DNA of 64,000 nucleotides from Acidimicrobiaceae bacterium (GCA_003153575.1 PLZW01000035.1:142175-206174), one strand, 5' to 3'; positions 1 to 8,733 are shown, counted from the stretch's first letter. Made by a program: numbers and translations. The notes: generated by a model not told the origin, from the sequence alone.

Positions 1-1095
1 GCGGCCGGCCACCGGATGGATGGCGTAGAAGACCTCGACCCCGCGCTCCATGAGGAGGTCGGCGAGCTCGCGCACCGTGTGCTGGGCCTGGGCCACGGCC
101 AGCCCGTATCCCGGGATGATGACCACCTTCCGGGCGTAGGCGAGCAGCACGCCGATGTCCTCGGCGGTGCCCGACTTGACCGTGCGTGTCTCCCCCGTAC
201 CGTCGGCGCCGGCGGCGGCAGTGACCACCGAGCCGAACGCGCTGAACAGCACGTTCGAAAGCGAGCGGCCCATGGCCTTCGACATCATCCGGGTGAGGAG
301 GATGCCCGAGGCGCCGACCAGGGTGCCGGCGATGATGAGGAGGTTGTTGTTGAGGGTGAAGCCCGAGGCGGCCACAGCCACGCCGGTAAACGAGTTCAGC
401 AACGAGATGAGCACCGGGACGTCGGCCCCGCCGATGGGCAGCACGAAGATGATGCCGAGCACGAGCGACAGCAGCGCGGTGGCGATCATCAGGGGCACGC
501 TGTCGGTCAGCAAGGTGGCGACGGCCAGTCCGACGATGGCCACCCCGACGAGGCCGTTGATGACCTGCTGGGCCGGGTAGGTGATCGGCCGTCCCGTCAT
601 CAGCTCCTGGAGCTTGGCGAAGGCGATGGCACTGCCGCTGAACGACACGCAGCCGATCAGCAGGCCGAGCATCCCCTCCGAGATGGCGTAGACGGCGGGC
701 TTCTGGTGGACGACCCCCGGCAGGACCCGCGCGTCCGACAGGAACACCACGATCGAGATGAGGGCGGCGGCCCCGCCCCCCACGCCGTTGAAGATCGCCA
801 CCAACTGCGGCATCGCCGTCATCTTGACGAGGCGCGCCACGGGCACGGCGATGACCGTGCCGATGACCATGGCCACGATGGCCAGGACCAGATTGGTGGT
901 GTGGTGGTGGAACTCGGCCTCGGGGTTGAAGAACGTGGCGCCGACAGCCACTACGGCCGCCGAGGCGGCCAGCAGGTTCCCGTTGCGGGCGTGCTTGGGC
1001 GAGCTGAGGCCCTTCAGGGCGATGATGAAGGCGACGGCCGCCAGCAGGTAGATCAGGTCGATCCAGACGGACAGCGTCAGTTGGACGGCGACCAT
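1..1095 (-). CDS. pntB: NAD(P) transhydrogenase subunit beta (partial, 3-prime end beyond window)
   Basis: The reading frame stays open from the ATG at 1095 to the left edge, so the ORF track missed it. The translation begins MVAVQLTLSVWIDLIYLLAAV and continues with multiple hydrophobic segments, then the soluble NADP(H)-binding part with IIPGYGLAVAQAQH and YAIHPVAGR, both hallmarks of PntB domain III. The protein forms part of the membrane proton channel and binds NADP(H), coupling the proton gradient to hydride transfer from NADH to NADP+. Its start overlaps the pntAB stop by one base (TGATG), so the three pnt genes form one tightly coupled operon. The last part of domain III lies outside the window. 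Identification is very secure. Confidence 0.96.
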   Translation of the reverse strand, partial: MVAVQLTLSVWIDLIYLLAAVAFIIALKGLSSPKHARNGNLLAASAAVVAVGATFFNPEAEFHHHTTNLVLAIVAMVIGTVIAVPVARLVKMTAMPQLVAIFNGVGGGAAALISIVVFLSDARVLPGVVHQKPAVYAISEGMLGLLIGCVSFSGSAIAFAKLQELMTGRPITYPAQQVINGLVGVAIVGLAVATLLTDSVPLMIATALLSLVLGIIFVLPIGGADVPVLISLLNSFTGVAVAASGFTLNNNLLIIAGTLVGASGILLTRMMSKAMGRSLSNVLFSAFGSVVTAAAGADGTGETRTVKSGTAEDIGVLLAYARKVVIIPGYGLAVAQAQHTVRELADLLMERGVEVFYAIHPVAGR

Positions 1096-1439
1096 CACTT
1101 GGCACCGTCCTCGGGGTCGGTCGACTTGGACCGGGCCGGCTTGTCACCGGGCTTCGCCTTGAACATCTCGAGCATCCGGTCGGTCACGGTGAAGCCGCCG
1201 ACGATGTTCAGGGTGGCGAGCAGCACGGCGAAGAAGCCGAGGATCTGCTCGGCGGTCCCCGAGGCCGTCCCCATGATGATCATGGCGCCGACCAGGACGA
1301 TGCCGTGGATGGCATTGCTTCCCGACATCAGTGGGGTGTGCAGGATGCTCGGCACCCGCGACACGACCTCGTTCCCGACGAACATGGCCAGGATGAAGAT
1401 CGTCAGGAACTCCAGGATGCCGGTCGTGTTGCCGCTCAT
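1095..1439 (-). CDS. pntAB: NAD(P) transhydrogenase alpha subunit part 2, membrane piece
   Basis: A 114-residue membrane protein starting MSGNTTGILEFLTIFILAMFVG, with about three transmembrane helices and the family motif TPLMSGSNAIHGIVLVGA. It supplies the membrane domain that is fused to PntA in E. coli but is a separate chain in many actinobacteria and alphaproteobacteria. The start at 1439 is chosen over the longer 161-residue ORF because it overlaps the pntAA stop (ATGA) and the upstream extension reads as an Arg/Pro/Gly-rich shadow of pntAA. The short charged C-terminal tail (KPARSKSTDPEDGAK) is variable in the family. Confidence 0.95.
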   Translation of the reverse strand: MSGNTTGILEFLTIFILAMFVGNEVVSRVPSILHTPLMSGSNAIHGIVLVGAMIIMGTASGTAEQILGFFAVLLATLNIVGGFTVTDRMLEMFKAKPGDKPARSKSTDPEDGAK

Positions 1440-2653
1440 GACTCCCCCTGCTCGTTGTCGGTGGCGCCCGGTTCGGCGGCCGGTGCCGGGGCCGGCTCCG
1501 GCTCGGCCGGGGCCGGGACGCTGAGGCCCAACGCCTCGGCGGTCGGGGCGTGGACCACCTGGCCGGCGCGCACCACGCACGTGCCGGCCACGATCTCGTC
1601 CTCGAAGTCGGGGGCCAACACGCCGTCGGTCACCACCAGCCCGAGGAAGTTGGCGATGTTGCGGGCGTACAGGAAGCTGGCGTGGGTCGGCATGGAGGCC
1701 GGCGGGTTGGACAGGCCGACGATCGTCACCCCGCCGACGCGCACGTCCTCACCGGGCTTCGAGAGCTCGCAGTTGCCTCCGGAGTCGGCGGCCATGTCGA
1801 TGATGACGGCCCCTTCCCCCATGCCCCGGACCATCGCTTCGGTGACCAGCACCGGTGCCTTGCGTCCGGGGATCTGGGCGGTGGTGATGACGACATCGGA
1901 GGCGGCCACTTCGGCGGTCAGCAACTCCTGCTGCTTGGCCAGGTACTCGGCCGACTGCTCCTTGGCGTAGCCACCGGCGCCGTCCTGGGTCTCGAGGTCG
2001 AGCTCGACGAACTTGGCCCCGAGGCTCTGCACCTCCTCTTTGGCGGCGGCCCGGACGTCGTAGGCGCGGACCACCGCACCGAGGCGCCGCGCCGTGGCGA
2101 TGGCCTGGAGGCCGGCCACACCGGCCCCCATCACGAGCACCTTGGCCGGCGGCACGGTGCCGGCCGCCGTCATGAACATCGGGAAGAACTTGGCCAGGTG
2201 CTCGGCGCCGGCCAGGCCTGCCCGGTAGCCGGCCACCGTGGCCTGCGACGAGAGGGCGTCCATCGATTGCGCCCGGCTGATCCGGGGCAGGAGGTCGAGG
2301 CTGTAGACGGTGGCGCCCTTGGCGGCCAGGGCTTGCACGACGTCGGCACTGGCCACAGGCTGGAGGAAGCTCATGACCGACGCGCCGGTGGGTAGCAGCG
2401 CCACCTCGTCGATGGTCAGTGGCTGCACATGGGCCAGGAAGTCGGCGCCGTCCAGGGCCGCGGCGGCGTCGGCGACGATCGTGGCCCCGGCTTGGACGAA
2501 TTCGTCGTCGGAGAACCGGGCGCCGGCGGCCGCGCCGGATTCGACGACCACATCGACGCCGGTCTTGGCCAACTTCGCCGCCACCTCGGGGACGATCGCC
2601 ACGCGATCCTCCCCCGGGCGCGACTCCTTGATGACAGCGAGTTTCACGGGCAT
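1436..2653 (-). CDS. pntAA: NAD(P) transhydrogenase alpha subunit part 1, NAD-binding piece
   Basis: A 405-residue soluble protein related to alanine dehydrogenase. The start MPVKLAVIKESRPGEDRVAIVPE is the typical N-terminus of the family, so the 29-residue upstream extension in the ORF track is rejected. The Rossmann motif MGAGVAGLQAIATARRLGA lies mid-protein, followed by the KVPVLVTEAMV-like loop (here KAPVLVTEAMV) and DMAADSGGNCE of the NAD(H) site. A Pro/Ala/Glu-rich tail (PAPAEPEPAPAPAAEPGA) precedes the stop. It binds NAD(H) and passes hydride to PntB. It is the first gene of the pntAA-pntAB-pntB operon, and its upstream region (2654-2849) contains nothing else I recognise as a gene. 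Confidence 0.95.
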   Translation of the reverse strand: MPVKLAVIKESRPGEDRVAIVPEVAAKLAKTGVDVVVESGAAAGARFSDDEFVQAGATIVADAAAALDGADFLAHVQPLTIDEVALLPTGASVMSFLQPVASADVVQALAAKGATVYSLDLLPRISRAQSMDALSSQATVAGYRAGLAGAEHLAKFFPMFMTAAGTVPPAKVLVMGAGVAGLQAIATARRLGAVVRAYDVRAAAKEEVQSLGAKFVELDLETQDGAGGYAKEQSAEYLAKQQELLTAEVAASDVVITTAQIPGRKAPVLVTEAMVRGMGEGAVIIDMAADSGGNCELSKPGEDVRVGGVTIVGLSNPPASMPTHASFLYARNIANFLGLVVTDGVLAPDFEDEIVAGTCVVRAGQVVHAPTAEALGLSVPAPAEPEPAPAPAAEPGATDNEQGES

Positions 2654-2849
2654 GGGTATATCAGGCAATTGGGGGGTGCAGACCACTCCTGCCTGGATGT
2701 GGAGCCGGTCGGCAAGCGGTCCGGGCATGGTAGCCAACACGTCGTCCGGCGACGGTTCCGGACCGCGGCGGCACTGGTCGGAAGTGGGGTGTGGCCGTCG
2801 TCCGCCGGCGCCGGCGGCCCGTCAGTCAGTCAGTTAGCCCGTCACCAAC

Positions 2850-3758
2850 TCAGTTGGGTGCCTGCACCCCGGAGTCGGGCACGGACTGCGGCAGGGTCAC
2901 CGCCGACGACGCGTCGGGCCCGGGATCGGTGTCGGTGAGGAGGGAGTCGACCGACACGGCCTCGCCGTTGGCCAGGAGGAGCGTGTGGGCCTCGGTCCGT
3001 GAGAACACGGGGATGTCGGGTCCGGCGGCGAAGGAACGGGAGTCGACCCGTGACAGGGGGTGGGCGAAGAAGAAGCCCTGGGCGGCGTCGGCGCCGAACC
3101 CGGCGGAGATGCGGGCCTGGGCGGCATTCTCCACCTGCTCGACGATGGCCGACATCCCGAGCGAATGGGCCATGTGGATGACCGTCTCGACCACCAGTCG
3201 GTTGATCCCCAGATTGGACTCGAGCCCGGCGATGAACGAACCGTCGATCTTGACCGTGCTGATGGCGTGGCGCTTGAAGGGCTCGAAGGACGACCAGTTG
3301 GTACCGACGTCGTCCACCGACAGCTGGACCCCCATGTCGGAGATGGCCAGGAGGTCGGCCGAGGCCGTGGGGTCCACCACCGCGTCCTCGGTCACCTCGA
3401 TATTCAGCTGGTCACTCGGGAAGCCGGTCTCGCGCAGCGCCTCGGCCACGGCCTCGGAGACTTCACCGCGCTGGAGCTGCTCGACCGTGCAGTTGACCCC
3501 GAGCTGGATGCTGCGGGACCAGTGGCAGGCCTCCTCGCAGGCGGCGGCCACGATCCAGCGGGTCAGCGGCCCGATGTCGCCGCTGGCCTCGGCCGCCGGA
3601 ATGAGCAGGTCCGGCGAGATCCGCCCCCGGGTCGGGTGGCGCCACCGCACCAGCGCCTCCATACCGAGGAGGCGGCCCGTCGAGACATCGACGACCGGGA
3701 GATACTCCAGGTAGGGTGTCCCCTGCAGGGTGAACGTCGGCTCCGGGTAGGTCAACAT
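2850..3758 (-). CDS. Stand-alone EAL-domain protein (probable c-di-GMP phosphodiesterase)
   Basis: A 302-residue protein made almost entirely of an EAL domain, without a visible GGDEF, PAS or membrane segment. The expected catalytic residues are present: EALVRW near the N-terminus, the Asn in LGVNCT, the Glu in IEVTE, the pair of Asp in VDDVGT (usually DDFGT), Lys in VKIDGSF, Glu in VEQVE and Gln in QGFFF. Activity as a cyclic di-GMP hydrolase is therefore plausible, though DDVGT and VEQVEN are unusual variants. The ATG at 3758 is chosen because AGGAG lies 11 bases upstream; the ORF-track start at 3806 adds 16 residues with no support. It sits between pnt and the steroid block and has no obvious partner except the PAS-GGDEF-EAL gene 6 kb away. 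Confidence 0.88.
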   Translation of the reverse strand: MLTYPEPTFTLQGTPYLEYLPVVDVSTGRLLGMEALVRWRHPTRGRISPDLLIPAAEASGDIGPLTRWIVAAACEEACHWSRSIQLGVNCTVEQLQRGEVSEAVAEALRETGFPSDQLNIEVTEDAVVDPTASADLLAISDMGVQLSVDDVGTNWSSFEPFKRHAISTVKIDGSFIAGLESNLGINRLVVETVIHMAHSLGMSAIVEQVENAAQARISAGFGADAAQGFFFAHPLSRVDSRSFAAGPDIPVFSRTEAHTLLLANGEAVSVDSLLTDTDPGPDASSAVTLPQSVPDSGVQAPN

Positions 3759-3921
3759 GACACTCGTCACTCCTGGACCAGGACTGCGTCCCCAGGGTCG
3801 GGGCATGGCAACGACGTCCGGTCCTCAGCCCCTCCATCGTCCTGAGACGGGGCGAACTTGAGTCCTGCCAGCCACCCGAACGCCTCCCGGGGCCGCCTGG
3901 CCCGTGCCTGGCGGGGTCCCG

Positions 3922-4749
3922 TCAGGGACCAGTCACCGCTTCGACGGCGGTGAGGAAGGCCGGCCGCTCGCCACCCCCGTGGGCCACCACGTTCGCCCCG
4001 CTCACGTAGGCGGCCAGGGGGGAGGCCAGGAAGAGGCAGATTCCGGCCACGTCGCCCGGCGTGCCGAACCGCCCCAGCGGGACCGTGGCCGCGGCCGCGG
4101 CGATGCCCTCGGGCCCCCCGTAGTGGTCGTCGCCGGCCTCGGTGGTCACCAGGCCGGCGCTGACCGCGTTGACCCGGACCTTCGGAGCCCACTCGACGGC
4201 CAGCGACTGGGTGAGATTGAGGAGCCCCGCCTTGGCCGCCCCGTAGGCGGCCGTGCCCGGCGAGGGGCGCAGGCCACTGACCGAAGCCATGTTCACGATG
4301 ACGCCGCCGTCGTCCTGGCCCTGCATGACCGCATTGGCCGCCTGTGCACAGTAGAGAGGCGCGAGCAGGTTGAGGTTCACGATGGATGCCATCAACCGGG
4401 GCGACGCGGTGGCGGCGTCGGCGTAAGGCGAACCGCCGGCGTTGTTGACCAGTACGTCCAGTCGCCCGTACCGCCCGACGGTGGCCTCCACCAGTGCCGA
4501 CGCCTGGTCCGGGTCCCGGACGTCGGCGGCGAAGAACCCGGCCCGGCGCACGGTGGCGGGGCCGTCCGACACTTCGGGCAGTGCCCCGTCGGCAATCTCC
4601 GTGCGCCCGCACACCATCACGTCCGCCCCGGCGGCCAGAAACGCCTCGGCGACGGCGCGCCCGATGCCGCGCCCGCCGCCGGTCACGATGGCCACCCGGC
4701 CGCCGAAGTCCAGGGGGTCGAGGCCGTCGGTGCTCCGCTGCGCTCCCAC
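3922..4749 (-). CDS. Short-chain dehydrogenase of the steroid CD-ring cluster (Rv3549c-like position)
   Basis: A 275-residue classical SDR. It has the cofactor motif VTGGGRGIGRAVA, NNAG, and the Ser and Tyr-x3-Lys catalytic set in SVSGLRPSPGTAAYGAAKAG. I place the start at the GTG at 4749, preceded by GGGAGG at good spacing; the 136 residues upstream in the ORF track are a shadow containing the divergent promoter. It diverges from echA20, the same arrangement as Rv3549c/Rv3550 in M. tuberculosis. A role as a hydroxyacyl-CoA or hydroxysteroid dehydrogenase in CD-ring degradation is inferred from this synteny. Whether it fills the IpdF step cannot be decided from sequence alone. A CTGAC-N5-ATCAG palindrome lies in its promoter region. 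Confidence 0.85.
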   Translation of the reverse strand: MGAQRSTDGLDPLDFGGRVAIVTGGGRGIGRAVAEAFLAAGADVMVCGRTEIADGALPEVSDGPATVRRAGFFAADVRDPDQASALVEATVGRYGRLDVLVNNAGGSPYADAATASPRLMASIVNLNLLAPLYCAQAANAVMQGQDDGGVIVNMASVSGLRPSPGTAAYGAAKAGLLNLTQSLAVEWAPKVRVNAVSAGLVTTEAGDDHYGGPEGIAAAAATVPLGRFGTPGDVAGICLFLASPLAAYVSGANVVAHGGGERPAFLTAVEAVTGP

Positions 4750-4794
4750 TGCTGCCTCCCTGGTTCCGGCTGGTACTGTCCACACCACTATTAC

Positions 4795-4809
4795 CTGACA
4801 CCGCATCAG
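4795..4809. promoter_or_regulatory. Operator-like palindrome, site A (SDR / echA20 divergent promoter)
   Basis: The sequence CTGACACCGCATCAG lies in the 214-base gap between the divergent SDR and echA20 genes. It matches three other sites in the window (consensus CTGACACACCGTCAG). On the SDR strand it sits between a weak TTCCGA -35 and TAATAG -10, a typical repressor position. This is the least symmetric copy of the four. M. tuberculosis has a KstR2 site at the equivalent place, but its sequence as I recall it (CAAG...CTTG core) is different. Confidence 0.6.
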
Positions 4810-4963
4810 ATCGGAAACCGCACCCGGCCGGACGCCGGGCGGACCCAGCGGCGGCGTCGGAGGATAGGGAACACCAGTGCACGCCGAGTGCGTGGCCGCG
4901 TCACCGCCGGGCCCCGGGCCCTGTCGGGCCGACCGGACACGCCGCAGATCCCCGGAGCAGAAC

Positions 4964-5722
4964 ATGCCCATCGTCACCCACCAGGAACGCCCCGGCATCG
5001 CCGAAGTGGTCATCGACCACCCGCCGGTCAACGCCCTCGACGTGGCCGGCTGGTACGCCCTAGCCGATGCCGTGCTGGCCGCCGGACGCGTGGCCGCCAA
5101 CCGGGCCGTGATCTTGCGGGCCGAGGGCAGGGGCTTCTGCGCCGGCGTCGACATCAAGGAGATCCAGGCGAAGGGTGACGACGCCCTGATCGGTGCGAAC
5201 AGGGGGTGCTTCGCCGCCTTCGCCGCCGTCTACGAGTGCGAGGTGCCCGTCATCGCCGCTGTGCAGGGATTCTGCCTCGGCGGGGGCGTGGGACTGGCGG
5301 GCAACGCCGACATCATCGTCGCCTCTGAAGATGCCACGTTCGGCCTACCCGAGGTCGACCGCGGCGCCCTCGGTGCGGCCACCCACCTGTCCCGGCTCGT
5401 CCCCCAGCACCGCATGCGGTCGATGGTCTACACGGCGAAACCGGCGACGGCGGCCGAGCTCCACCACTACGGGTCGGTGCTGCGCGTCGTTCCCGCCGAC
5501 CAGCTGGTAGCCGCGGCCTACGAGGTGGCCGAAGAGATCGCCGCCAAGAGCCCGACGATCATCCGGCGGGCCAAGGAATCGCTCAACGGGATCGACCCTG
5601 TCGACGTGCGCCGGAGCTACCGGTTCGAACAGGGGTTCACCTACGAGCTCCACGTCGCCGGCGTCGCCGACGAGCAACGGGCCGCCTTCGTCGACAAGCG
5701 CGACGCCGACACCACCAAGTGA
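4964..5722 (+). CDS. echA20: EchA20-like enoyl-CoA hydratase superfamily hydrolase (steroid ring D opening)
   Basis: A 252-residue crotonase-fold protein. FCAGVDIKEI and GFCLGGGVGLAGNADIIVAS form the two parts of the oxyanion hole and CoA-binding region, and FGLPEVDRGALGAATHLSRLVP is the usual third landmark. In mycobacteria EchA20 (Rv3550) hydrolyses the bicyclic CoA ester derived from HIP and opens ring D. The assignment rests mainly on synteny: it is followed directly by ipdA, ipdB and ipdC and diverges from an SDR, exactly as in M. tuberculosis. The ATG at 4964 has GGAG upstream and replaces the 29-residue Arg/Pro-rich extension of the ORF track. Site A lies about 155 bases upstream, suggesting a fairly long 5-prime leader. 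Confidence 0.88.
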   Translation: MPIVTHQERPGIAEVVIDHPPVNALDVAGWYALADAVLAAGRVAANRAVILRAEGRGFCAGVDIKEIQAKGDDALIGANRGCFAAFAAVYECEVPVIAAVQGFCLGGGVGLAGNADIIVASEDATFGLPEVDRGALGAATHLSRLVPQHRMRSMVYTAKPATAAELHHYGSVLRVVPADQLVAAAYEVAEEIAAKSPTIIRRAKESLNGIDPVDVRRSYRFEQGFTYELHVAGVADEQRAAFVDKRDADTTK

Positions 5723-5785
5723 CCGCTCCGGGGGCGGCGCCATCCGCTCGTCGGCATCGGGCCCACATACAGACAGGACCGCACC

Positions 5786-6676
5786 ATGGCTGACAAACGA
5801 CTGACCCTCGAGGACCTGGTGGCCGAGCTCGACTCGGGTATGACCATCGGCTTCGGCGGCTGGGGCTCGCGGCGCAAGCCGATGGCCGCCGTCCGGGCCA
5901 TCCTCCGATCCGACCTCACCGATCTGACTGTCGTCTCCTATGGAGGCCCCGACGTCGGGCTGCTGTGCGCCGCAGGCAAGGTGGCCAAGGTCGTCTACGG
6001 ATTCGTGACCCTCGACTCCATCCCCACCGACCCCCACTTCAAGGCGGCCCGCCAGTCCGGCGCCATCGGGGCCATGGAGATCGACGAGGGCATGTTCTAC
6101 CTGGGCCTGCTCGCCGCCTCGCAACGCGTCCCGTTCCTGCCCACACGGGCCGGCCTGGGCTCCGACGTGCTGGCCGTCAACCCGTCGCTGCGCACGGTGC
6201 GCTCCCCCTACGACGACGGCGAGGAGCTGGTAGCGATGCCGGCGCTCCGGCTCGACGCCGCCGTCGTCCACGTCAACCGGTCCGACGCCGCCGGTTCCGG
6301 CCAGATCCTCGGGCCCGACCCGTTCTTCGACGAATTGTTCCTGGGCGCCGCCGACCGGCGGTTCGTCACCACCGAGCAGGTGGTGGCCACCGACGAGCTG
6401 GCGCCGGGCGGCCCGCTCCAGTCGATGTGCATCAGCCGCCTGCTGACCGACGGTGTGGTCGAGACGCCGGGAGGGGCCCACTTCACCGCATGCGTCCCCG
6501 ACTACGGACGCGATGAGGGATTCCAGAGGGAGTACGTGGCGGCCGCCGGCGACCCGGACGCGTGGGCGGCGTTCCGCGGGCGGTTCCTCGACGTCGACGA
6601 GGCCGGCTACCAGGCGGCCACCCGCCGGGCGGCCGACGAGCGCTCCGCCGCCAAGGCCGCCAAGGAGGGCGCATGA
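5786..6676 (+). CDS. ipdA: IpdA, alpha subunit of COCHEA-CoA hydrolase (steroid ring C opening)
   Basis: A 296-residue CoA-transferase family I alpha subunit. The N-terminus (MADKRLTLEDLVAEL, TIGFGGWGSRRKPMA, VVSYGGPDVGLLCAAGKVAK) closely follows mycobacterial IpdA (Rv3551) as I know it. IpdAB is not a transferase: in mycobacteria it hydrolytically opens ring C of COCHEA-CoA. An acidic stretch MEIDEGM around residues 97-103 aligns with the region holding the catalytic Glu reported for IpdA; the exact equivalence should be checked by alignment. The gene overlaps ipdB by the ATGA arrangement, consistent with heteromeric assembly. A lysine/alanine-rich tail ends the protein. Confidence 0.93.
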   Translation: MADKRLTLEDLVAELDSGMTIGFGGWGSRRKPMAAVRAILRSDLTDLTVVSYGGPDVGLLCAAGKVAKVVYGFVTLDSIPTDPHFKAARQSGAIGAMEIDEGMFYLGLLAASQRVPFLPTRAGLGSDVLAVNPSLRTVRSPYDDGEELVAMPALRLDAAVVHVNRSDAAGSGQILGPDPFFDELFLGAADRRFVTTEQVVATDELAPGGPLQSMCISRLLTDGVVETPGGAHFTACVPDYGRDEGFQREYVAAAGDPDAWAAFRGRFLDVDEAGYQAATRRAADERSAAKAAKEGA

Positions 6677-7449
6677 CCGACACGACCGACACCGGAGTCA
6701 CCCGGGCCGAGTACTGCGCGGTCGCCTGCGCCGAGGTGTTCCGCGGCGACGGCGAGGTGATGGCGAGTGCCTTCGGGACCGCACCCGCCCTCGGGGCCCG
6801 TCTGGCCCGGCTCACATTCGCCCCGGATCTCGTTCTGACCGACGGTGACGCCGCCCTGGTCGACGGCGCGCCCCCGCTGGGCGCGGCACCGTCGTCGCTC
6901 GTCCTCGAGTCCCACATGCCGTACCGCCGCGTCTTCGATGTGGTGTGGTCGGGCCGGCGCAACCTGATCATGATGGCCTCCCAGATCGACCGCACGGGCA
7001 ACCAGAACATCAGTGCCATCGGGCCGTGGGCCCGACCGAAGGCCCAGCTGATCGGGGTGCGCGGTGCACCCGGGAACACGGTCAACCATTCGACCAGCTA
7101 CTGGGTCCCCAACCATTCGACGCGCGCGTTCGTCGAGCAGGTCGACGTGGTGTCGGGCGTCGGGTACGCGCGGGCCGCGGCCGCCGGCCCGTCAGCCTCC
7201 CGCTTCCACGAGATCCGGTACGTGGTCTCCAACCTCGGGGTGTTCGACTTCGCCACACCCGACCGGTCGATGCGCCTGGCGTCCGTGCACCCGGGCGTGA
7301 GCATCGCCGAGGTGGTCGAGTCCACCGGTTTCGCCCTGAACGTGCCCGACGACGTGCCCGACACCCGCGATCCCACCCCGGAGGAGCTCGACCTGCTCCG
7401 CACGGTGCTCGACCCGTCGGGCCTGCGCGACCGCGAGGTGCGCGGGTGA
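6673..7449 (+). CDS. ipdB: IpdB, beta subunit of COCHEA-CoA hydrolase
   Basis: A 258-residue CoA-transferase beta-type subunit, about the length of Rv3552. The start at 6673 (MTDTTDTGVTRAEYCAVACAEVF) overlaps the ipdA stop by ATGA; the upstream part of the 295-residue ORF is a shadow of ipdA. Landmarks are GDGEVMASAFGTAPALGARLA, the region around SSLVLESHMPYRRVFDVVW, and VSNLGVFDFATPDRSMRLASVHPGVS near the end, as in CoA-transferase beta subunits. It pairs with IpdA to open steroid ring C. Its own stop overlaps the ipdC start (GTGA), so the three genes are translationally coupled. Confidence 0.93.
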   Translation: MTDTTDTGVTRAEYCAVACAEVFRGDGEVMASAFGTAPALGARLARLTFAPDLVLTDGDAALVDGAPPLGAAPSSLVLESHMPYRRVFDVVWSGRRNLIMMASQIDRTGNQNISAIGPWARPKAQLIGVRGAPGNTVNHSTSYWVPNHSTRAFVEQVDVVSGVGYARAAAAGPSASRFHEIRYVVSNLGVFDFATPDRSMRLASVHPGVSIAEVVESTGFALNVPDDVPDTRDPTPEELDLLRTVLDPSGLRDREVRG

Positions 7450-8510
7450 CCCATCCCGCTCTCCACACCGCCTTCTGCGACCTGGTCGGCGTGCGCTACC
7501 CCATCGTCCAGACCGGCATGGGATGGGTGGCCGGGCCGCGCCTGGTGGCCGCCACGGCCGAGGCCGGCGGGCTCGGGATCCTGGCCTCGGCCACCATGAC
7601 CTTCGACGAGTTGGTGGCCGCCATCGCCGAGGTGCGGTCGCGCACCGACGAGCCGTTCGGCGTCAACATGCGCACCGATGTCGCCGACGTCGGCGACCGT
7701 GTCACCCTGATGATCGACAACGGCGTGCAGGTGGCGAGCTTCGCGCAGGCACCCAGCCAGGCGCTCGTCGACCGGTGCCGCGCCGCCGGGCTGGTGGTCA
7801 TGCCGACCATCGGCGCCCGTCGCCACGCCGAGAAGGTCGCCGGGTGGGGTGTCGACGCGGTCATCGCCCAGGGTGGCGAGGGGGGCGGCCACACCGGGAC
7901 CGTGCCGACCTCGCTGCTCACCCCTGCGGTGGTCGACGCCGTCGGCGACAAGGTCCTCGTCGTGGCCGCCGGTGGGTTCTTCGACGGGCGCGGGCTCGTG
8001 GCCGCCCTGGCCTACGGCGCGTCCGCCATCGCCATGGGCACGCGTTTCCTGCTGACCAAAGAGAGCCGGGTGCCCGATGAGGTGAAGCAGCTCTACCTGC
8101 AGACGCCGGTGACCGGCACCGTGGTGTCCACCGCGGTCGACGGGGCCCCGCAACGCGTCATCCGCACCGACCTGGTGGACCACCTGGAGAAGTCGGGCTG
8201 GCTGCGGGCACTCCCCCGCGCCCTGGCCAACGCCCATGCGTTCCGCAAGGAGACGGACACCTCGCTGCTGGCGCTCTGGAAGGAGGGCACGGCGATGAAG
8301 CAGGGCAACGATCTCTCGTGGCCACAGGTCGTGATGGCCGCCAACGCACCGATGATGACGAAGGCGGCACTCGTCGACGGTCGCGTCGACGTCGGCGTGC
8401 TCCCGACGGGCCAGGTCGTCGGCGAGATCGACGAACTGCCGACCGTCGAGCAGTTGATCCACCGGATCATGGACGAGGCCGGCCACGTCCTCGATCGGCT
8501 CGGCGCCTAG
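7446..8510 (+). CDS. ipdC: IpdC, flavin-dependent oxidoreductase of the nitronate monooxygenase family
   Basis: A 354-residue TIM-barrel flavoprotein, matching Rv3553 in length. The sequence runs LVGVRYPIVQTGMGWVAGPRLVAATAEAGGLGILASATM, then FGVNMRTD, and the FMN phosphate-binding region VDAVIAQGGEGGGHTG with VVAAGGFFDGRGLVAALAYGASAIAMGTRFL. In mycobacteria IpdC acts on the 5-hydroxy or 5-keto bicyclic CoA ester before ring opening. The start is the GTG at 7446, overlapping the ipdB stop; the 167 residues before it in the ORF track are a frame shadow. It is the last gene of the echA20-ipdABC operon, followed by a GC-rich hairpin. Confidence 0.92.
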   Translation: MTHPALHTAFCDLVGVRYPIVQTGMGWVAGPRLVAATAEAGGLGILASATMTFDELVAAIAEVRSRTDEPFGVNMRTDVADVGDRVTLMIDNGVQVASFAQAPSQALVDRCRAAGLVVMPTIGARRHAEKVAGWGVDAVIAQGGEGGGHTGTVPTSLLTPAVVDAVGDKVLVVAAGGFFDGRGLVAALAYGASAIAMGTRFLLTKESRVPDEVKQLYLQTPVTGTVVSTAVDGAPQRVIRTDLVDHLEKSGWLRALPRALANAHAFRKETDTSLLALWKEGTAMKQGNDLSWPQVVMAANAPMMTKAALVDGRVDVGVLPTGQVVGEIDELPTVEQLIHRIMDEAGHVLDRLGA

Positions 8511-8519
8511 CCACGCGCA

Positions 8520-8535
8520 GCGCGCCGGGGCGCGC
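8520..8535 (+). terminator. GC-rich hairpin after ipdC
   Basis: The perfect inverted repeat GCGCGC-CGGG-GCGCGC begins ten bases after the ipdC stop codon. It lacks a T-run, as is common for hairpin terminators in high-GC actinobacteria. It probably ends or attenuates the echA20-ipdABC transcript. Confidence 0.5.
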
Positions 8536-8550
8536 ACCGGATGCCATTGC

Positions 8551-8580
8551 TTCGCATCACTGCGCATCACATCGCATCAC
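8551..8580. repeat. Three tandem 10-bp repeats (nnCGCATCAC)
   Basis: Three exact copies of CGCATCAC occur at a strict 10-bp period (ttCGCATCAC tgCGCATCAC atCGCATCAC). The period matches roughly one DNA helical turn, so stacked protein binding on one face is conceivable. It lies in the 338-base gap between ipdC and the ketoacyl synthase gene. Chance slippage is an equally good explanation. Confidence 0.6.
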
Positions 8581-8733
8581 GTGCGCCGTTGCCCCGCGGC
8601 CGCCTCGAATTTTCGCCTCCACGAGTGTCTTTCGACGGCGCGAAAGGGTCTGCGCCCAGTGTCCGCCGGTGCTGCCAGGGTCAACACAACGGCGAAATTG
8701 CGCAGGTACGGTGGGGAAAAGGTCCATTGCCCA

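Noticed and set aside
16-1524. 502-residue plus-strand ORF
   Set aside because: Antisense shadow of the pnt genes; His/Asp/Gly-rich, no family features.
2845-2857. Palindrome CCAACT-C-AGTTGG at the end of the EAL gene
   Set aside because: One-base centre cannot form a terminator loop, and it overlaps the stop codon; no regulatory context.
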